Origin: Bog-473 sp035947875
GTDB lineage: Bacteria; Actinomycetota; Acidimicrobiia; Acidimicrobiales; RAAP-2
Reading direction: 5' to 3'
Length of the DNA: 25,043 nucleotides
NCBI GenBank assembly: GCA_035947875.1
Contig: DASZJQ010000153.1
Location: 1-25,043, forward strand
A model generated the notes under the pieces. It was not told where the DNA came from, ran no database searches, and saw only the letters and a program-made list of their open reading frames with translations. Both the position numbers and the translations under genes were made by a program. Within the stretch, counting starts at the first letter, position 1. The number at the start of each line of letters is the position of its first letter. Positions 13,915 through 21,656 of the stretch are shown here, one piece after another.

Positions 13915-15492
13915 ATGCAGACCGTTGACGCCGCACCCGGAACCATTCCCGAGGCGCTCGCCCGTGCCGCCGGCCTGTTCGGAGACGACGAGGCGCTGGT
14001 CGACGGGTCGACGAGGCTCTCGTTCGGCGATCTCAGGGAGAAGGTCGGCCTCGTTGCTCGCGCCTTGATCGCCTCGGGCATTGCCGCGGGAGATCGAGTG
14101 GCGCTGTGGGCACCGAACAGCGCCGATTGGGTGGTGATCAGTTTCGCGGTGTACTCGGTTGGCGCCGTGCTCGTCCCCCTCAATACCCGCTACAAGGGTG
14201 AGGAGGCCGGGCACGTCCTGCGCACGTCGGGAGCGCGCCTTCTCTTCACCGTCACCGACTTCCTCGGATCGGATCTCCCGGCACTGCTCGGTGGTGTGTC
14301 GGGACTCCAAGCCCTGGAGCAGACGGTCATCATGACGGGGCCGACGACGGCCGGGACCGTGGCTTTGGCTGACTTCATGGATCGAGCCGCTGCCGTTCCG
14401 CCGGAGGACGTGCTGGCGCGAGGTGCGGCCATTCAAGGCACCGACACATCCGACATCATCTTCACGTCGGGAACGACCGGAAGGCCGAAGGGCGCCGTCT
14501 TGGGTCACGGTGCCAGTGTCGAGACATACATCGCGTGGTCTGACCTGGTGGGCCTCCGACGGGGTGACCGCTATCTCGTCGTGTACCCGTTCTTCCACAC
14601 CGCGGGGCTCAAGTCGGGCATTCTCGCCTGTGTGCTGCGCGGGGCCACCATCGTCCCCCACGCCGTCTTTGACGTTCTGCCGGTCATGCAGCGCGTGGTT
14701 GAGGAGCGGATCAGCATGCTGCCAGGGACGCCAACCGTCTTCCAATCGATCCTGAATCATCCGGATTTCGCTTCCTTCGACCTCTCCTCACTCCGATTGT
14801 CGGTCACCGGCGCGGCCACGGTGCCGGTCGAGATCATCCGACGCATGCGCGAGGAGCTTCGCTTCGAGACGGTGGTCACCGGCTACGGCCTCACGGAAAC
14901 CACCGGCACCGTCAGCATGTGCCGACATGACGACTCCCCCGAGGTCATCGCCACCACGGTGGGGCGGCCGCTCCCCGGAGTGGACATCCGCCTGGTCGAC
15001 GTCGAGGGAGAGCCCGTCGCATCCGGCCAACCGGGTGAGATCCTCGTCCGTGGCTACAACGTGATGAAGGAGTACTTCGAAGACCCGATCGCCACGCGCG
15101 AGGCCATTGAGGACGGCTGGCTCCGGACGGGCGACATCGGCGTAGTCGGGTTGGACGGCAACCTGAGGATCACGGACCGGAAGAAGGACATGTACATCGT
15201 TGGGGGCTTCAACGCCTTCCCGGCGGAAATCGAAGGGATCATCGTCGGCCATCCGAAGGTCGGCCAAGTTGCCGTCATCGGCGTGCCGGACGAGCGGCTG
15301 GGGGAGGTGGGGGTCGCGTTCGTCGTCCCCCGACCGGGCGAGACCATTGATCCCGACGCCCTCATCTCATGGTGTCGTGATCACATGGCGAATTTCAAAG
15401 TGCCGCGGCACGTGAAGGTGGTCGACGCCCTGCCGCTCAATCCCACCGGAAAGGTGATGAAGTTCGAACTCCGGGCGCGCTACGCCAGCTGA
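13915..15492 (+). CDS. FadD3-like acyl-CoA synthetase (AMP-forming ligase)
   Basis: 525 residues. Adenylation motifs in order: FTSGTTGRPKG (183-193), VTGYGLTETTG (321-331), TGDIGVVG (405-412), TDRKKDMYIVGGFNAFP (420-436) and the catalytic Lys513 in NPTGKV. Segments such as YPFFHTAGLKSGILACVLRG, LPGTPTVFQSILNHP and VTGAATVPVEI closely resemble, from memory, mycobacterial FadD3, the ligase for the steroid ring metabolite HIP. It should activate a bulky or cyclic carboxylic acid to its CoA thioester with ATP, the entry step for the cluster; HIP itself is not proven. ATG 13915 has GGAG 5 nt upstream. Divergent from the crotonase, next to a dyad operator candidate. Confidence 0.92.
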   Translation: MQTVDAAPGTIPEALARAAGLFGDDEALVDGSTRLSFGDLREKVGLVARALIASGIAAGDRVALWAPNSADWVVISFAVYSVGAVLVPLNTRYKGEEAGHVLRTSGARLLFTVTDFLGSDLPALLGGVSGLQALEQTVIMTGPTTAGTVALADFMDRAAAVPPEDVLARGAAIQGTDTSDIIFTSGTTGRPKGAVLGHGASVETYIAWSDLVGLRRGDRYLVVYPFFHTAGLKSGILACVLRGATIVPHAVFDVLPVMQRVVEERISMLPGTPTVFQSILNHPDFASFDLSSLRLSVTGAATVPVEIIRRMREELRFETVVTGYGLTETTGTVSMCRHDDSPEVIATTVGRPLPGVDIRLVDVEGEPVASGQPGEILVRGYNVMKEYFEDPIATREAIEDGWLRTGDIGVVGLDGNLRITDRKKDMYIVGGFNAFPAEIEGIIVGHPKVGQVAVIGVPDERLGEVGVAFVVPRPGETIDPDALISWCRDHMANFKVPRHVKVVDALPLNPTGKVMKFELRARYAS

Positions 15493-15522
15493 CGGGGCTG
15501 GCCCGGTTTTGTTCGCCCCGTC
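15491..15522 (+). terminator. Hairpin at the end of the ligase gene, possible terminator
   Basis: GACGGGGC (15491-15498) and GCCCCGTC (15515-15522) form a perfect 8-bp stem with a 16-nt loop, starting inside the TGA stop codon. There is no U-tract after it, so intrinsic termination is uncertain. Confidence 0.4.
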
Positions 15523-15570
15523 CCGTCACGCCTCGGCGGCGGTCGGGCGGCCGGCCGGGCGGGCGTCCCA

Positions 15571-15598
15571 GCCGTCGGCCGTCAGCCGTCAGCCGTCA
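15571..15598. repeat. Tandem heptanucleotide repeat, 4 copies of GCCGTCR
   Basis: GCCGTCG followed by three exact GCCGTCA units, without interruption, ending 36 bp before the GntR start codon and 20 bp before operator candidate B. It lies in the upstream part of the GntR promoter region; the -35 box could not be identified. Confidence 0.85.
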
Positions 15599-15618
15599 CG
15601 TCGGCCGGTAGGCCACTT

Positions 15619-15633
15619 CGCATAAGATATAAG
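15619..15633. promoter_or_regulatory. AT-rich dyad, operator candidate site B with -10 box
   Basis: CGCATAAGATATAAG matches 10 of 15 positions of the dyad consensus, the weakest of four sites. It contains TAAGAT (15623-15628), a good -10 box placing the transcript start at about 15635, the A of the GntR start codon, so the message would be leaderless. A regulator bound here would block its own gene. Confidence 0.5.
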
Positions 15634-15634
15634 A

Positions 15635-16363
15635 ATGCCGTCGTCGACCGCGAGTTCCAAGAAACCAGAAGCTCAGGGCGGGGATGGTGGCCGGGACGGG
15701 CAGATTGTCCGCACCAGCAGCGGCGAGCAAATCGCCTCTCACATCCGATGGCTGATCTTCGATGGGTCGTTGCGGCCCGGGATGCGCGTGCCCCAGGACG
15801 CCATTGCCCGCAATCTGGGCGTGAGTCGAATTCCTGTTCGCGAGGCCCTCATCGTGCTCGAGCGCGAGGGATGGGTCACCATCGAGATGCACCGGGGCGC
15901 CTTCATCAATGCGCTGGACGAACAATCGGTGCACGACCACTACGAGCTCTTCGGACTTCTGTATGGATTCGCGGCCAGGCGCGCGCTCGCCCGGGCGACA
16001 CCCGGGCTGGCTGATCGCCTGTCCGACATACAGTCGCAGTTTCTGGCCGCCAGCGAGCCGGATGAATTGCGGCGCCTGTCCATGGCCTTCAACGGGACGA
16101 TCGTGGAGGCCGCAGCCTCTCCACGGATCAATGTTCCACTCCGGGCCATGTCCGCCCTGGTGCCGGGCAGCTTCTTTGCGTCGGTGCCGGGCGCGATCGA
16201 CGTCGAGAAGCGAGGCTTGGCGGCCATCGTGCGGGCCATACAAAAGGGTGATGGGGACAGGGCTTCGGCCGAATACCTCAAGATGATGGGGGCGGTTGGC
16301 GACGCCGTGGTTCTGCTCTTCAAGGAGCGCAACCTGTTTGAAGCGCCTGAAGCCACCGGCTGA
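15635..16363 (+). CDS. GntR-family regulator, FadR/FCD-type
   Basis: 242 residues. The winged helix (about 28-95) shows GEQIASHIRWLIFDGSLRPG, DAIARNLGVSRIPVREAL and LEREGWVT, classical GntR. The alpha-helical FCD ligand domain follows (about 100-230). FCD proteins normally hold a metal with Asp and three His; here those places read FNGTIVEA, EKRGLAAI and ASAEYLKMM with no histidines, so the domain probably binds its effector, likely an acyl-CoA or acid, without metal. ATG 15635 sits 7 nt behind a -10 box, so a leaderless start fits. It heads a plus-strand unit with the thiolase-fold gene (26-bp gap) and OB-fold gene and is the natural candidate to bind the dyad sites around it. Confidence 0.93.
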   Translation: MPSSTASSKKPEAQGGDGGRDGQIVRTSSGEQIASHIRWLIFDGSLRPGMRVPQDAIARNLGVSRIPVREALIVLEREGWVTIEMHRGAFINALDEQSVHDHYELFGLLYGFAARRALARATPGLADRLSDIQSQFLAASEPDELRRLSMAFNGTIVEAAASPRINVPLRAMSALVPGSFFASVPGAIDVEKRGLAAIVRAIQKGDGDRASAEYLKMMGAVGDAVVLLFKERNLFEAPEATG

Positions 16364-16389
16364 ATCCGCCGAGAATCTCGCGTCATCGC

Positions 16390-17553
16390 GTGCACCCACA
16401 CCCATTTGGCGACGCCGCCATCGCCGGGGTCTACAACACCCCGCAAGCTCGACGGTTGCCCGAGCACACCTCCACGTCGATCGCGCTGGCCGGTGCCGTC
16501 GGCGCGCTGGCCGACGCCCGCATCTCGCCCGGCGAGGTCGACGGCGTCGTTGGACCGGCCAGCGCTGAGATTGCCCTCGAACTCGGCTTGGGGCCCTGCA
16601 CTCGTCGACCGAGTGGGTTGGGGATCCCAGCGGTCCTCGATGCCGCCGCACTGATCGTCACCGGGCAGTGTTCGGTCGTCGTGGTTGCCGCGGGAGGGGC
16701 CGGGGTCCACACCGATGCGACCAGCACGGCTCCCTGGACTCGTCCGGCCAATGAGTTGGTGGTCAGCTACGGCCTCTTCACCGCTGCCGAATTCGCCCTC
16801 ATGGCCCGTCGGCACATGCTCGCGTACGGTACGACGTCCGAACAGATGGCCACCGTGGCGGCCACCATCCGCAACAACGGTCATGTGAACCCCGAAGCGA
16901 TCTACTTCGGTCGCGGCCCGTTCACGGCTGATGACATTCTGGCCTCACGCATGGTGGCCGACCCATTTCATCTGCTTGACTGCGCGACCACGTCCGAAGG
17001 TGGCTGTGCCCTCGTCCTGGTGGCCGCCGATCGGGCCACCGACACACCGGCGCCGGTCTGGATTCTCGGTGGGGCCAGCGATTCCTTCGGCCCGGCGTAC
17101 ATGGTGCCCCCGGTGTGGGATTTCCGACCCCGCCACGGTGGCGAATGCTTCGGACGCGTCGGGGCCCGGGCGGCGCGCGCGTCGTTCGCCATGGCCGGCC
17201 TGACCCCGGACGACGTCGACGTGGCGGAGCTCTACGACCCCTTTTCCTTCGAGATCATCCGACAGCTCGAAACATTCGGATTCTGCCCCGAAGGAGAGGG
17301 TGGCGCGTTCGTGAACGACGGCAACATCGCACCGGATGGCCGGCTCCCCGTCACCACCGATGGCGGCACCATGTCGTTCAGCCACGCCGGCGTGAGCGCG
17401 CAACAGCTGCAGCGGGTGATCCGTGCTGCCCAGCAGCTGCGCGGGTCGTGTGCCACCCGCCAGGTCGCAGGAGCCGAGGTGGCCATGTCATCCAATGGCG
17501 GCGCCGGCGCTCTCTTCTGCGATGTCCTCCTCTTGGGGAGAGAACGCCCATGA
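16390..17553 (+). CDS. Thiolase-fold protein lacking the nucleophilic Cys (Ltp2/SCP2-thiolase-like aldolase candidate)
   Basis: 387 residues from GTG 16390. The segment where thiolases have their acylated Cys (…NCSTGSTAL-type) reads RPSGLGIPAVLDAAALIVTG, with no Cys, while the C-terminal half keeps VAELYDPFSFEIIRQLETFGFC, DGGTMSFSHAG and SNGGAGALFCDVLLL. This combination is seen in thiolase-like aldolases such as Ltp2, which cleave a steroid side-chain beta-hydroxyacyl-CoA by retro-aldol reaction using Tyr residues, together with a DUF35 partner. Here the next gene is exactly such a Zn-ribbon/OB-fold partner, overlapping by ATGA. Retro-aldol or retro-Claisen cleavage of a CoA intermediate is the inferred job. 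The start lacks a strong Shine-Dalgarno. Confidence 0.88.
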   Translation: MHPHPFGDAAIAGVYNTPQARRLPEHTSTSIALAGAVGALADARISPGEVDGVVGPASAEIALELGLGPCTRRPSGLGIPAVLDAAALIVTGQCSVVVVAAGGAGVHTDATSTAPWTRPANELVVSYGLFTAAEFALMARRHMLAYGTTSEQMATVAATIRNNGHVNPEAIYFGRGPFTADDILASRMVADPFHLLDCATTSEGGCALVLVAADRATDTPAPVWILGGASDSFGPAYMVPPVWDFRPRHGGECFGRVGARAARASFAMAGLTPDDVDVAELYDPFSFEIIRQLETFGFCPEGEGGAFVNDGNIAPDGRLPVTTDGGTMSFSHAGVSAQQLQRVIRAAQQLRGSCATRQVAGAEVAMSSNGGAGALFCDVLLLGRERP

Positions 17554-17975
17554 CCCTGCTGAAGGCCCAGGTGCGGGGAATTCCCACTCCGACTCCGAGT
17601 GTGCACAGTCAGCCCTACTGGGACGGCTGCCGCGGGCAGCGCCTTCTCTTTCAGCGTTGTACGTCGTGCGGCGCCAGCGCGCTCCGCCCTTCGACGGTGT
17701 GCGCCTCGTGTCGTGGCACAGCCATGGCGTGGGAGCAGAGCGCGGGTCTCGGCTCGTTGTACAGCTGGACGGTGGTCTGGCGCCCTCCGGACCCGTCGTT
17801 CAGCGTTCCCTACGCGCCGGCCATTGTCCGACTGGATGAAGAGTTCTGGCTGATGAGTGCCATCATCGGTTGCCAGGCGGATGACCTGTACGACGGCATG
17901 CGGGTCGGGGTCACGTTCCATCCGGTGTCGGACGCCGTCACCCTGCCGTATTTCTCTCCCCTCGACCCGGTGTGA
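17550..17975 (+). CDS. Zn-ribbon/OB-fold (DUF35) partner of the thiolase-fold protein
   Basis: 141 residues. An N-terminal helix with HSQPYWDGCRGQRLLFQRC leads to a rubredoxin-like zinc ribbon with Cys37, Cys40, Cys51 and Cys54 (CTSC…CASC), then an OB-fold (LGSLYSWTVVWRPPDPSF…PYAPAIVRLDE) and GMRVGVTF near the end. This is the DUF35 architecture of acyl-CoA-associated proteins; in characterised complexes (Ltp2-ChsH2, archaeal thiolase/HMG-CoA synthase) DUF35 binds and positions the CoA moiety for its thiolase-fold partner. The ATG overlaps the thiolase-gene TGA, so one complex is expected. No MaoC hydratase domain is fused, unlike ChsH2. Confidence 0.92.
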   Translation: MTLLKAQVRGIPTPTPSVHSQPYWDGCRGQRLLFQRCTSCGASALRPSTVCASCRGTAMAWEQSAGLGSLYSWTVVWRPPDPSFSVPYAPAIVRLDEEFWLMSAIIGCQADDLYDGMRVGVTFHPVSDAVTLPYFSPLDPV

Positions 17976-18000
17976 ACCGGAGGGACGAGGGGGAAGAGAT

Positions 18001-18015
18001 TGTAGATAATATGCA
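18001..18015. promoter_or_regulatory. AT-rich dyad, operator candidate site C
   Basis: TGTAGATAATATGCA fits the dyad consensus at all 15 positions and is extended by AGAT/ATCT-type flanks so that AGATTG (17997-18002) and CAATCT (18014-18019) form an outer inverted repeat with the same centre (18008). It includes GATAAT, a -10-like box, 21 bp before the ATG at 18036. Confidence 0.7.
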
Positions 18016-18035
18016 ATCTATGCCTGAGGGTCGCC

Positions 18036-18773
18036 ATGAATGAGAAGGTCTATATCCACGAATTCATCGACATCATCGGCCACAACCGGTCCCGTTACAT
18101 GTACCACATGACGGCGAATTGGAGCCCGGCCGCCATGGAGGATCGCCACCAGCTCTGCTTCGGCGTCTGGGGTGTTGTCGGAAGTACCGGCCACTGGCCC
18201 CAGGTGGTCAACCTGTGGGAGGAGGACGGCTTCGAGGGACTGGCACGCTCGTTCGGCCACGAACTCGGACATCGCGACCTGCAGGACCCCAAGCTGGCCG
18301 CATGGTGGGCGGCGGCCGCCTCGCTGCGCGCCGGCGGGGTGGACCGTCTTCTCGTACCGGCACCGTGGATGCCGACAATTGAGGAACTGTGTGCCAACGG
18401 CACACGCGGCGTCGCCTACGGTCACGAGCAGATCCGCCTTCCGAGGGGCACGTCCCAGCAGTACCTCGAGATCGTTCGTCAGGAAGCCACGCCAGCACTG
18501 GAGAAGTTCGGGTGGGTTCTGGCCGGAGCGTGGGAAACCGCGTTGGGCGACGACAGCGAGTGCTTCCTCCTCTGGGCCATCCCCACCTGGGAGCAGTGGG
18601 CCGAGCGAGAGCAAGCCCGTCGCCGTGACCCGATGCTCATCAAATGGGAATCCCGCAATCTCGCCATCACCGAGGGACTGGAGCGGATCCTCCTGGTGGA
18701 CTCGGCACTCTCGCCCATGCACCTGGGTCGTCAACCCTCACGGGCCGATCGCACGGAAGCCTGGGACGATTAG
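18036..18773 (+). CDS. NIPSNAP-like uncharacterised protein
   Basis: 245 residues. I do not recognise it with certainty. YIHEFIDIIGHNRSRYMYHM at the start and YLEIVRQEATPALEKFGWVLAGAWETALGDDSECFLLWAIPTWEQW in the second half look like two ferredoxin-like dimeric alpha/beta-barrel units, as in NIPSNAP or EthD proteins, often found in catabolic clusters without known activity. It is rich in Trp and His, cytosolic, with no cofactor motif. ATG 18036 has GAGGG 6 nt upstream. It lies directly behind dyad operator site C, so it is probably regulated with the cluster but from its own promoter. Its final codons GAC GAT TAG are the first unit of a 9-bp tandem repeat that continues after the stop. Confidence 0.82.
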   Translation: MNEKVYIHEFIDIIGHNRSRYMYHMTANWSPAAMEDRHQLCFGVWGVVGSTGHWPQVVNLWEEDGFEGLARSFGHELGHRDLQDPKLAAWWAAAASLRAGGVDRLLVPAPWMPTIEELCANGTRGVAYGHEQIRLPRGTSQQYLEIVRQEATPALEKFGWVLAGAWETALGDDSECFLLWAIPTWEQWAEREQARRRDPMLIKWESRNLAITEGLERILLVDSALSPMHLGRQPSRADRTEAWDD

Positions 18774-18827
18774 GACGATTAGGACGATTAGGACGATTAG
18801 GACGATTAGGACGATTAGGACGATTGG
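18765..18827. repeat. Tandem 9-bp repeat, 7 copies of GACGATTAG
   Basis: Six exact GACGATTAG units followed by GACGATTGG, 63 bp in all. The first unit supplies the last two Asp codons and the TAG stop of the NIPSNAP-like gene; the rest fills the gap to the convergent acyl-CoA synthetase gene (stop at 18837). In the gene's frame each unit reads Asp-Asp-stop. No dyad symmetry and no spacers, so not a terminator or CRISPR. Confidence 0.97.
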
Positions 18828-18836
18828 TACGATGAA

Positions 18837-20264
18837 TCAGACGGCAGGCGAGAGTCGGGCGATCAGTTCTCGGCGCAGGACTTTTCCTATTTCGCTCCGC
18901 GGCAGCGCGTCGATCCTGTGGAAGGCCGCGGGGACCTTGTAGGCCACCAGGTGCTCCCGACAGAGCCGCTGGAGATCTTCCGGCGCCGCGGTGCCGACGA
19001 CGAAGGCCACCGGGACCTCACCGAGACGCTCATCGGGCTCACCGACGACCGCGGCTTCCAGCACGTCCGGAGAGAGGCACAGCACCTCTTCGACCTGTCC
19101 CGGAAAGACCTTGTTGCCTCCTCGGTTGATGACGTCACCCACGCGACCCTCGATCCACACGAAGTCCTCGTCGTCCACCCTGGCGTAGTCACCGGTCCGC
19201 AGGTATCCATCTCCGTCGAGTCGGTCGTCCAGGCTGTCACCGTCTGCGTAGCCGGCCGCCATGCGCGGGGGCCTGACCAGTAACTCCCCGACCGTGCCGC
19301 GTGACACCTCGACGCCGTCGCCGGACAGCACCTTGATGGCCACGCCCGGATGGGGACGTCCGACCGCCCCGACCTTCTCGGGGTGCTCCCGGGCGTCGGC
19401 CGCCGTCCAACCGATGACCTCGCCGATCTCGGCCTGCCCGTACCCGTTGAGCACGGTGACGCCGAACTTCTCGGTGAAGCGCCGCGCCGCCAAGGGCGAG
19501 AGGGGGGCGGTGATGCTGCGCACGTACCGCAACGGCGCCAGACCGACGATCGTCTCGTCATCGGCCAACATGACGAGCGCCGGCGGGGGAAGGACGGTGG
19601 AGCGTATGGCGAATCGAGAGATGAGCTCGGCGAATTCCGAGGTTGAGAACTTGTCCATGACCACGAGGGGCGCACCGGCGCGCAGCCCGAAAAGAACGTT
19701 GTAGATGCCCGCGTTGAGGGCCAGCGACACCGGCACCAGGTTGGGTGATGGTCGACGGCCCGGATCCGCCGGCTTTCCCCGCAACGGCCCCAGGACACGG
19801 TCGAGCAGCTCGAGGTAGCCCGAGTGAGATTGGAGAATCGGCCGGGGCTGACCGGTCGTTCCCGACGTCCAGGTGACAAAGGCCACGTCGCCTTGGTACC
19901 GCGTGGGTTCGACCCCCGTCGCCCGGACCCCGTCACCATCGATGATGGCCGCCGGGGCGGTGGCGTCGACGACGCGCTCGAGCTCGGCCCGGGGCTGACG
20001 GGAGTTCGTCGGCACGAAGACCGCCCGTGCCAGCCAGATCCCGAACATGGCCGTGATGAAGCCGGGCCCATTGGGCAGTTCGACCACCACGGCCTGCCCG
20101 TCTTTCACCCCGATTTCTCGAAGGCGGTGGGCCAACCGCTCGGCGCCAGCTCGCAGTTCGCCCGCCGTGACCTCGAGGTCCGAGGTGCTCACCAGGACAT
20201 CTGCGTCGGCGAAAGGGTGTTCGGTGAGCAGGGCGGCCAGTCCCTCCACTGCTGCCACTGCCAC
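18837..20264 (-). CDS. Acyl-CoA synthetase (AMP-binding family)
   Basis: 475 residues from GTG 20264. Adenylation motifs: WTSGTTGQPRPIL (132-144), NGYGQAEIGEV, RTGDYARVD, GRVGDVINRGGNKVFP and the C-terminal catalytic Lys in SEIGKVLRREL. In the P-loop motif the usual Lys (TSGTTGxPK) is Arg. It should activate a carboxylic acid to a CoA thioester; it is clearly distinct from the FadD3-like ligase. The chosen GTG overlaps the TAG of the upstream binding-protein gene by one base (TAGTG), suggesting coupled translation. A GTG at 20294 would overlap more, and GTGs at 20258 and 20249 are also possible; no strong Shine-Dalgarno decides. It ends convergently against the 9-bp repeat. Confidence 0.9.
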   Translation of the reverse strand: MAVAAVEGLAALLTEHPFADADVLVSTSDLEVTAGELRAGAERLAHRLREIGVKDGQAVVVELPNGPGFITAMFGIWLARAVFVPTNSRQPRAELERVVDATAPAAIIDGDGVRATGVEPTRYQGDVAFVTWTSGTTGQPRPILQSHSGYLELLDRVLGPLRGKPADPGRRPSPNLVPVSLALNAGIYNVLFGLRAGAPLVVMDKFSTSEFAELISRFAIRSTVLPPPALVMLADDETIVGLAPLRYVRSITAPLSPLAARRFTEKFGVTVLNGYGQAEIGEVIGWTAADAREHPEKVGAVGRPHPGVAIKVLSGDGVEVSRGTVGELLVRPPRMAAGYADGDSLDDRLDGDGYLRTGDYARVDDEDFVWIEGRVGDVINRGGNKVFPGQVEEVLCLSPDVLEAAVVGEPDERLGEVPVAFVVGTAAPEDLQRLCREHLVAYKVPAAFHRIDALPRSEIGKVLRRELIARLSPAV

Positions 20265-21601
20265 TAGGAAGGCGGCCTGTCGTTCGACGGCCACTCCGGT
20301 CGGAAATAGCCGCCGAAGCGCAACTCTCCCCCGCGCAGTTCGCGGATGGTCAGGAAGTCACCCTTGTAGCCCTTGTGATCGCCTGGGCCGAACTGGATGT
20401 AGGTGGACGGACCTCCGTTGGTTGCGGGCATCCACCGGATCCTCTCGATTCCGTCCTTGACCTGGGGCGGTGAAGGGATGGCGGCGTTGGCAATCCCGTG
20501 GATAGCCACCCGGGCGGTGTCATAGGCCAGCGCGACGACCACGTTCCCGGTGGTCCGGCCGAAGCGCTTCTCGAAGCGTTCGCGCATGGCGTTGTAGTTG
20601 GGATTGGCGCCGTCCTCGCCGAGCTGATCGATGCCGTGCCAGCCCTCGAGTCCCTCGCCCCATTGGTTCTTGTTCGAATAGAACATGAAGGCGGTCCCCA
20701 TGATCCGGGGCGGATCCCACTCGAGGGACGTGAGGGCCGGACCGAAGTGGAAGGCGGCGTAGCCGTATCCCCCGTAGTAAAGGCCTTCGGTGCCCGAGTC
20801 CTTCATGGCGGCCAGGTGCTCCCGTAGGTTCGAGGGGTTGGGCTCGAGCTTGACCTCCCGCGTGATGGTCAAACCGAGGCGAATCGCCTCATCGCGGAAG
20901 TAGTCGGCGTAGTCGCGGCCCGAGGACCCGGCCTCCCAGAAGAGGCCTACGTTGCGAAGGCCCCGCTGGTGGAGCCAGTTGGCGCAGATGACCCCTTCGG
21001 TGGGGATGTCACCATTGGCCACCGTGAAGCAGAACTCCGAGGCGAACCGGTGGGCGCCCGTCCATCCAAGGCAGGACACGCCCAACGCATTGGCCGTGTC
21101 CTGCAGCACCAGCGAATTGTCCGAGATCATCGGCCCGAGCACGACCACGCAGCCCTGGTCGACCAACCAGCGATAGCCATCGATCACCTTCTTGTAGTTC
21201 TCGCGAGGCAGTCCCCGGGCATCGGCGATGATCAGCTGTACGGCCGACCGGGCCCACACGCCCTCATTGAGCGCGTCCTCGATGGCCAAGATGGTGGGAT
21301 CGATCCAGTCGGCCAGGAGCTGGTTGAGGTCCATGTCGATGAGGATCCCGATCTTGACGGGCTCGAAGGGGTCGCCCTGCGTGGTGACCCCCCGGGTGGG
21401 GGGATAGATGGTGATCCCCTGCACGGCCTGGTCGCTGGCCGATCCGCCCCCCTCGTACCACGTCGTTCCCTCGCCGCCCTGTCCCTCCAAGAAGCTGCGC
21501 GTGCCGTGTTCGACCGATGCCACGGCACGGTCGGGCTCGGCGATCCCGAGGTCGACTGGCTCGGGGAAGAGGCGCTCGACGTAGTCGAATGAATCAGGCA
21601 C
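20264..21601 (-). CDS. Periplasmic-binding-fold (LivK/Peripla_BP_6-like) protein without signal peptide
   Basis: 445 residues from GTG 21601, with AAAGGA about 6 nt upstream. From about residue 75 it follows the type I solute-binding fold of branched-chain amino acid/amide receptors: VKIGILIDMDLNQ, DGYRWLVDQGCVVVLGPMISDNS, FCFTVANGD, RNVGLFWEAGSSGRDYADYFRDEA and VVVALAYDTARVAIHGIANA. The first 75 residues are acidic and polar with no hydrophobic core or lipobox, and extending the frame upstream adds only Arg-rich sequence, so export is not supported. No ABC permease or ATPase gene is nearby. It may be a cytosolic ligand sensor or carrier, possibly serving the acyl-CoA synthetase it is coupled to. 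Its promoter overlaps dyad site D with a perfect TATAAT. Confidence 0.88.
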   Translation of the reverse strand: MPDSFDYVERLFPEPVDLGIAEPDRAVASVEHGTRSFLEGQGGEGTTWYEGGGSASDQAVQGITIYPPTRGVTTQGDPFEPVKIGILIDMDLNQLLADWIDPTILAIEDALNEGVWARSAVQLIIADARGLPRENYKKVIDGYRWLVDQGCVVVLGPMISDNSLVLQDTANALGVSCLGWTGAHRFASEFCFTVANGDIPTEGVICANWLHQRGLRNVGLFWEAGSSGRDYADYFRDEAIRLGLTITREVKLEPNPSNLREHLAAMKDSGTEGLYYGGYGYAAFHFGPALTSLEWDPPRIMGTAFMFYSNKNQWGEGLEGWHGIDQLGEDGANPNYNAMRERFEKRFGRTTGNVVVALAYDTARVAIHGIANAAIPSPPQVKDGIERIRWMPATNGGPSTYIQFGPGDHKGYKGDFLTIRELRGGELRFGGYFRPEWPSNDRPPS

Positions 21602-21656
21602 GAGAAGTCCTTTCGATCGGGCACCGCGCCAGCCGGCGCGTCGCTCGGCCGACGAC

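Noticed and set aside
13873..14760. 295-codon minus-strand open frame within the FadD3-like gene
   Set aside because: No family motifs, and it covers the adenylation motifs on the opposite strand; a shadow frame.
18765..18827. CRISPR-like array
   Set aside because: Units are 9 bp, directly adjacent, with no spacers and no cas genes.
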